This document shows, piece by piece, positions 6,545 to 9,734 of a stretch of 9,734 nt of DNA; the stretch's first letter is position 1, and each line of letters opens with the position of its first letter. Source of the stretch: an uncultured Phycisphaerales bacterium. GTDB lineage: Bacteria; Planctomycetota; Phycisphaerae; WQYP01. Location: assembly GCA_937901265.1 (NCBI GenBank), contig CALCHA010000407.1:1-9734 (forward strand), given 5' to 3'. Both the position numbers and the translations under genes were made by a program. The notes under the pieces were generated by a model that saw nothing but the letters and a program-made list of their open reading frames with translations, was not told the DNA's origin and did not search any database.

Positions 6545-7753
6545 TCATCCGGCGAACGTGGCCCGCATCTCCGTGTCCTTCATCCGCACCGTCATCCCCA
6601 GCTCCCCGCGCACGAACGCCGCCAGCTTCTCCCCCAGGCACTCCCGGTGCCACCCCGTCATCAGCGGGTGGGTGTCCAGCGGCTTGCCCCGATGCACCAG
6701 CCGCGCCAACGCCGTCACTTCGTTCTGGCTCGTGACCAGCGCCGGCGTCACGCTCTGGCCCAGGCAAATCACCTGCGTCGCCACCCACAGCGTTTCCGCC
6801 AGGCGCTTCACTTCCGCGGAATCCTCCCCCGGGACGGTGATCACCGGCTGCTCCGATTCCGGGACCTTTCGCCCGCGCGCAATCGCTTCCAGGAACGCCG
6901 CCCCATCATTTTCAATCACCCGCGGCGGCATTTCCTTGAGTCCCGCCAGCGCCCGCTCCGTGGCCGGCATCCGCGTCGCCATCTCCAGCAGCACCTCATC
7001 CTTCAGCACTGCACGGGAGGGCACATCATGTTCAAACGCGATCTGCTCGCGCAAGGCCGTAATCTCCCGCAGCACCGCCAACTGCAGCCCGCTCAGGCCC
7101 GACGCCCCGCGGATCCGCGTGTAGAGCCGTCGTGATTCCGCCGGCCCCGCCGATTCGGCGCACATTTCGTTGCAGGCTCCCGCCATCCACTCGGCGTGAC
7201 CCAGCTCCGCGATCCGCGCCCTCATCGCCGCGTGCACCGTCGGCAGATACCGCACATCATCCACCGCGTACTGAAACTGCGCCTTCGACAGCGGCCGCCG
7301 ATCCCACGCGGAATAGGTGTGCGCCTTCTCCAGCGTCACTCCCGTGAAATGCTCCACCGCCCGCCACAACGCCGTCGGATAAGTCAGCCCGATCATCCCC
7401 GCGCCGATCTGCGTGTCGAACATATTCTGCGCCACCCGCCCCGATTGCTGCCACGCAATCTCCACATCCTGATCCCCGGCATGGCAGATTTTCGCGACCT
7501 GCGGATCGCCCACCAGGGCCCACAGCGGCGAAAGGGCCTCCGCATCCAGCGCAAAGGGATCGATCAGCTCGACCCGCTCCTCGGTCGCCACCTGCACCAG
7601 GCACAGCACCGGCTGGTACGTGTTCTCCCCGATGAACTCGGTATCGAACGCAAACACCCCCGCCGCACGAAGATGCGCGCACACCTTCGTCAGTTCCTCG
7701 GGCGTCTGCACCAGTTGGGTCGGAATCGTCGGCAATTGAAGCGTCTTGGCCAT
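6545..7753 (-). CDS. rnd: Ribonuclease D (DEDDy 3'-5' exoribonuclease with HRDC domain)
   Basis: Trims 3' ends of stable RNA precursors such as tRNA. The protein has 402 residues; the E. coli enzyme is about 375. The exonuclease domain (about 11-200) carries all DEDDy residues: FDTEF (D37, E39) in Exo I, HAGDQDVE (D96) in Exo II, and YAVDDVRYL (Y162, D166) in Exo III. The HRDC RNA-binding domain follows (about 210-295, LSGLQLAVLREITALREQIAFE and later). A second HRDC-like helical region is at about 310-385, ending in GWHRECLGEKLAAFV. Start choice: MAKTLQLP at 7753 agrees with where family homology begins. In-frame alternatives are ATG 7807 and GTG 7822; the latter overlaps the peptidase stop as GTGA and would add 23 residues. 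Six G residues directly precede ATG 7753, and no well-spaced Shine-Dalgarno is clear, so the start is uncertain. Confidence 0.93.
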   Translation of the reverse strand: MAKTLQLPTIPTQLVQTPEELTKVCAHLRAAGVFAFDTEFIGENTYQPVLCLVQVATEERVELIDPFALDAEALSPLWALVGDPQVAKICHAGDQDVEIAWQQSGRVAQNMFDTQIGAGMIGLTYPTALWRAVEHFTGVTLEKAHTYSAWDRRPLSKAQFQYAVDDVRYLPTVHAAMRARIAELGHAEWMAGACNEMCAESAGPAESRRLYTRIRGASGLSGLQLAVLREITALREQIAFEHDVPSRAVLKDEVLLEMATRMPATERALAGLKEMPPRVIENDGAAFLEAIARGRKVPESEQPVITVPGEDSAEVKRLAETLWVATQVICLGQSVTPALVTSQNEVTALARLVHRGKPLDTHPLMTGWHRECLGEKLAAFVRGELGMTVRMKDTEMRATFAG

Positions 7754-7818
7754 CCCCCCATTCTCGCCCCGAAGGGAAAAAAGGCAAATCGCCCTTCTGC
7801 CGGCCATCGCCCCGCCCC

Positions 7819-8985
7819 TCACACCGGCGACTTCACAAACATGGCCGCCTGCTCCTCCCGGTACATCTTCGACAGCCGCTCGCGCACCACCTTCAGCCCC
7901 GGCTGATAGGTGCCGATCCGCTTCACGGCTTCCACCAGAATCCGCACCATCCCCGTGAAATCATCGATGTGGATCGTCTCGCTGGCGATCCCCTTGCCCG
8001 CCTTCGCCCCGTCGCCCCAGCCGATCTCGCCCTTCACCGTCATGTTGTGGTAGTTCCCCAGCGCCAGGCACAACGCGGCGGAGTCGTAGCCATACACCAG
8101 GAACGCCGTGGAATTGCAGGTGCCGCCATCCATGAGCCGCCGCTGGTACCTAAAGTCCGAATCCTCATCCCCGATATGCCCCGCGCACTGCGCCAGAAAA
8201 TGCGTCAGCCCCGCGCTGAAAATCCCGGTCCGGTCTCCCACGCGGATCACCGCCCCGGCACCCTGCTCCGCCCCGCCGCCCGCCGCCGACGCCTTGCTGG
8301 TCTCCAGCCCGATCACCCGCGCCTTGCGGGGGATCCACCCGCCCTCACACACCGCCAGCACGCCGGCAAACCCCACTTCCTCCGCGCGCGTGAAGAGCCC
8401 GATCACGTGCCCGGCAACTTTTCCCGCGACCAGCTGCTCGATCAGGCACACGATTGCCGCGGCCCCGGCGAGGTCGTCGCAGACCCGCGCCGCAAAAATC
8501 CCGCGCCGCACGGTCGCGTCCGGCAAGTCCCACATTCCCAGCGTGCCCGCCTTGAGCTTCTCTTTCACCCCGGTCAACTCCACCGCCAGCGCGCGCTTCC
8601 CGTTCACCTGTCGCACACGCTTTACCGTCGCTCCCACCCATCGCTTCTCGTGCCAGAACTTCGCCCGCGCCCCGGCAAAAAATGAGGGCCGCACGCCGCC
8701 CCGAAATTCCGCCCGAAGCGTGCCGTCGCGTGCCCTCCCGGTCACCACAAACCCCGGATGGTCCAGATGGGCCTCGATCACCAGCGGTGCGCTGCTCCGT
8801 TTTCCGCGCACATATTCCACATACACATTTCCCACCTTATCCCGCCGCACGCCTGCCGAATCGCCCAGTCTCTCCGCCCACTTGAGCAGCCACTCGATCA
8901 CCGCCCCTTCGCAATAGGGCGCCGTCGGCAGGTTGCCCATCGCCGTGAGCACCTCGATCGACCGTCCATGGTTCTCACGATTCAT
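7819..8985 (-). CDS. M42-family-like metallopeptidase
   Basis: This 388-residue cytoplasmic protein resembles the M42 glutamyl aminopeptidase/TET/FrvX group, which uses two metal ions and often forms large tetrahedral particles. Candidate ligands lie in order: AHLDHPGF (H73, D75), ARVCDDLAG (D170 bridging), TRAEEVGFAG (E202 as base, E203 ligand), IGLETSKA (E228, where many relatives have Asp) and LGNYHNMT (H313). Between the first and second sits a beta-rich segment (about 80-165), as in the M42 lid domain. GGTCNSTAF (287-295) corresponds to the usual GTDA segment. ATG 8985 overlaps the exporter's TGA as ATGA and has AGGAG 8 nt upstream, so the start is firm. The substrate cannot be told: aminopeptidase, deblocking enzyme or a hydrolase of another amide are possible. 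It is encoded between gdx and rnd. Confidence 0.85.
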   Translation of the reverse strand: MNRENHGRSIEVLTAMGNLPTAPYCEGAVIEWLLKWAERLGDSAGVRRDKVGNVYVEYVRGKRSSAPLVIEAHLDHPGFVVTGRARDGTLRAEFRGGVRPSFFAGARAKFWHEKRWVGATVKRVRQVNGKRALAVELTGVKEKLKAGTLGMWDLPDATVRRGIFAARVCDDLAGAAAIVCLIEQLVAGKVAGHVIGLFTRAEEVGFAGVLAVCEGGWIPRKARVIGLETSKASAAGGGAEQGAGAVIRVGDRTGIFSAGLTHFLAQCAGHIGDEDSDFRYQRRLMDGGTCNSTAFLVYGYDSAALCLALGNYHNMTVKGEIGWGDGAKAGKGIASETIHIDDFTGMVRILVEAVKRIGTYQPGLKVVRERLSKMYREEQAAMFVKSPV

Positions 8986-9350
8986 TCCGCCTGCTCCTGC
9001 ACACTGGCCACCTTGCCGGTCATCTCGGCCTTCGAATGCAGCTTCAACCCGATCACGCCCAGAATGATCAGCGACAAACACATCAGCCGCAGCAAATCCC
9101 GCGATTCATGAAACAGGATGATTCCCAGGATCACCGTGCCCGCCGCCCCGATTCCCGTCCACACCGCGTACGTTGTCCCAACCGGAATCCCGCCCCGTGA
9201 GGCCAGCGACATCAGATAAAAGCTCAGGATCATCACGCCCGCCGTTCCGGCAATCAGCGGATAGCGTGTCGTAAAGCCATTGGTGAGCTTGAACCCCACC
9301 GGCCAGACCATCTCGCACAACCCCGCCAACACCAGCCATAGCCACGCCAT
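8982..9350 (-). CDS. SMR-family transporter, Gdx/SugE-like (guanidinium exporter type)
   Basis: This 122-residue inner-membrane protein has four predicted helices (about 2-24, 31-50, 57-80, 86-103). Small multidrug resistance proteins work as dual-topology dimers that exchange protons for substrate. E13 is the essential membrane carboxylate and W16 follows at the right spacing. The segments GLCEMVW, GFKLTNGF, VGTTYAVWTGIGAAGTVILGI and IILGVIGLKL match the Gdx/SugE branch, which exports guanidinium, better than the broad-drug EmrE branch. It has a polar 18-residue C-terminal tail (HSKAEMTG onward), longer than the roughly 105-residue norm, and appears to carry one or two extra residues around the SRGG turn (51-54). 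GGAGG (9359-9355) lies 4 nt before ATG 9350. The frame continues upstream to 9626 through the neighbouring gene, but family homology begins at MAWLWL. No guanidine riboswitch is recognised upstream. Confidence 0.88.
   Translation of the reverse strand: MAWLWLVLAGLCEMVWPVGFKLTNGFTTRYPLIAGTAGVMILSFYLMSLASRGGIPVGTTYAVWTGIGAAGTVILGIILFHESRDLLRLMCLSLIILGVIGLKLHSKAEMTGKVASVQEQAE
8994..8998 (-). promoter_or_regulatory. Ribosome binding site of the M42 peptidase inside the exporter gene
   Basis: AGGAG on the minus strand, 8 nt before ATG 8985, lies within the last codons of the exporter gene. Together with the ATGA overlap it supports coupled translation and the chosen start. Confidence 0.65.
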
Positions 9351-9361
9351 CGCGCCTCCGC

Positions 9362-9394
9362 CAAAAGAGGTGCCAGCATAGCAAACCTCTCCCG
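9362..9394 (-). other. Inverted repeat/hairpin upstream of the exporter gene
   Basis: On the minus strand AGAGGT (9390-9385) and ACCTCT (9371-9366) form a perfect 6-bp inverted repeat around a 13-nt loop. G-U pairs and a final C-G pair could lengthen the RNA stem to 10 bp. The 3' arm runs into TTTTGG, only weakly terminator-like. It overlaps a -10-like hexamer, so it could be an operator, an attenuator or chance. Confidence 0.35.
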
Positions 9395-9401
9395 CCATCA
9401 A
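9375..9401 (-). promoter_or_regulatory. Possible internal promoter before the exporter gene
   Basis: TTGATG (9401-9396) and TATGCT (9380-9375) on the minus strand are 15 nt apart, which is shorter than ideal. It lies in the 67-bp gap between the rhomboid-like gene and gdx. Initiation would be near 9368, about 18 nt before the ATG. Confidence 0.25.
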
Positions 9402-9417
9402 CAGCCCGGCAGACGCT

Positions 9418-9734
9418 TCATTCGAGGGGGATCGGCCCCTCATCGCGTTTGCGCCGCTCCACCCGCGGTCCCACGGGAGTGATCGTCGGTGTTGCTGGAA
9501 CGCGGACCGTCGCGGTCGCGCGCTTCTTTGGCTGCGCCACCGGCCGCCCGCGCCAATCCAGCTCCTCCTCCGTCTCCTCCATCCACCCGGCCACCTGCAG
9601 CAGCGACCGCTCCCCGCGCTCCGCATCCAGGATTCGCCACCACAACAGCCCGGCCGTCACCCCTGCCCCGGTCAAAAATCCCACCACATGCGATAGATAA
9701 GCCACCGCCGCGTGTTTTTCGGTCATCAGCCCCC
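9418..9734 (-). CDS. Probable rhomboid-family intramembrane serine protease, C-terminal part (runs off the right edge)
   Basis: The visible frame has no stop before the window edge, so the ATG at 9726 need not be the start. The first residues form one helix, VAYLSHVVGFLTGAGVTAGLLW. The pattern 'aY..H..GFl.G' is that of the last core helix of rhomboid proteases, which carries the catalytic His (here the CAT codon at 9690-9688). The Ser-bearing GxSG helix would lie beyond the edge. A hydrophilic tail follows: a charged helix (RILDAERGERSLLQVAGWMEETEEELDW), then a Pro/Thr-rich, basic end. Rhomboids cleave transmembrane substrates within the membrane. The alternative is a free-standing 102-residue single-helix membrane protein starting at 9726. 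The gene precedes gdx by 67 bp on the same strand. Confidence 0.6.
   Translation of the reverse strand, partial: GLMTEKHAAVAYLSHVVGFLTGAGVTAGLLWWRILDAERGERSLLQVAGWMEETEEELDWRGRPVAQPKKRATATVRVPATPTITPVGPRVERRKRDEGPIPLE

Noticed and set aside
6218..7135. Long plus-strand open frames opposite asnB and rnd
   Set aside because: They are rich in Arg, Pro and His, as expected from reading the complement of GC-rich coding sequence. The minus-strand genes have intact catalytic motifs.
9351..9417. Guanidine riboswitch before the Gdx-like gene
   Set aside because: The 67-bp gap is too short for guanidine-I, and I cannot recognise the paired ACGR-loop hairpins of guanidine-II or the guanidine-III pseudoknot.
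9351..9626. 92-residue N-terminal extension of the SMR exporter
   Set aside because: It overlaps the rhomboid-like gene in another frame and is an Arg/Gly-rich shadow. SMR proteins begin right at the first helix, as at ATG 9350.
1..9734. Mobile elements, CRISPR arrays, toxin-antitoxin or defence genes
   Set aside because: No transposase, integrase, spaced direct repeats or characteristic nuclease/toxin motifs were found on either strand.

Overview
This window is high-GC bacterial chromosomal DNA (by eye well above 60 % G+C) with compact gene spacing and Shine-Dalgarno sites before several genes. The genes are mostly housekeeping. The mix (PcrA-type helicase, planctomycete-like AsnB, M42-like peptidase, DUF4190 membrane protein, DUF6321 small protein, likely rhomboid tail) fits an environmental bacterium, perhaps Planctomycetota (Phycisphaerae-like). 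That placement is an inference from general resemblance and is not proven by any marker here. I see no insertion sequence, phage gene, CRISPR array or other mobile signature.

Layout, left to right. At the left edge is the N-terminal part of a membrane protein on the minus strand (1-272). It diverges, across 29 bp, from a small membrane-anchored TPR protein on the plus strand (302-757). A tRNA-Arg(ACG) gene on the minus strand (832-905) follows, with a clear upstream promoter and a GNRA-loop terminator. Next on the plus strand are a pcrA/uvrD-type helicase (1082-3535), behind an extended -10 promoter, and a DUF4190 two-helix membrane protein (3629-4192).

From 4217 to the right edge everything is on the minus strand. 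In transcription order it reads: C-terminus of a probable rhomboid intramembrane protease (9734-9418), an SMR/Gdx-like small exporter (9350-8982), an M42-type metallopeptidase (8985-7819), ribonuclease D (7753-6545), glutamine-hydrolysing asparagine synthetase AsnB (6538-4649) and a small DUF6321 protein (4585-4217). The exporter and peptidase genes overlap in ATGA. Rnd and asnB are 6 bp apart. The rhomboid-exporter and asnB-DUF6321 gaps are 67 and 63 bp. Most of this run therefore looks like one operon, possibly with an internal promoter or hairpin before the exporter gene.

I did not find a convincing new multi-gene system. The points most worth a second look are: an acidic, proline-rich insertion in the helicase 2B region; the probable rhomboid tail cut by the window edge; the tight coupling of a guanidinium-type exporter with a metallopeptidase; a hairpin overlapping a promoter-like -10 before the exporter gene; and the uncharacterised DUF6321 protein.
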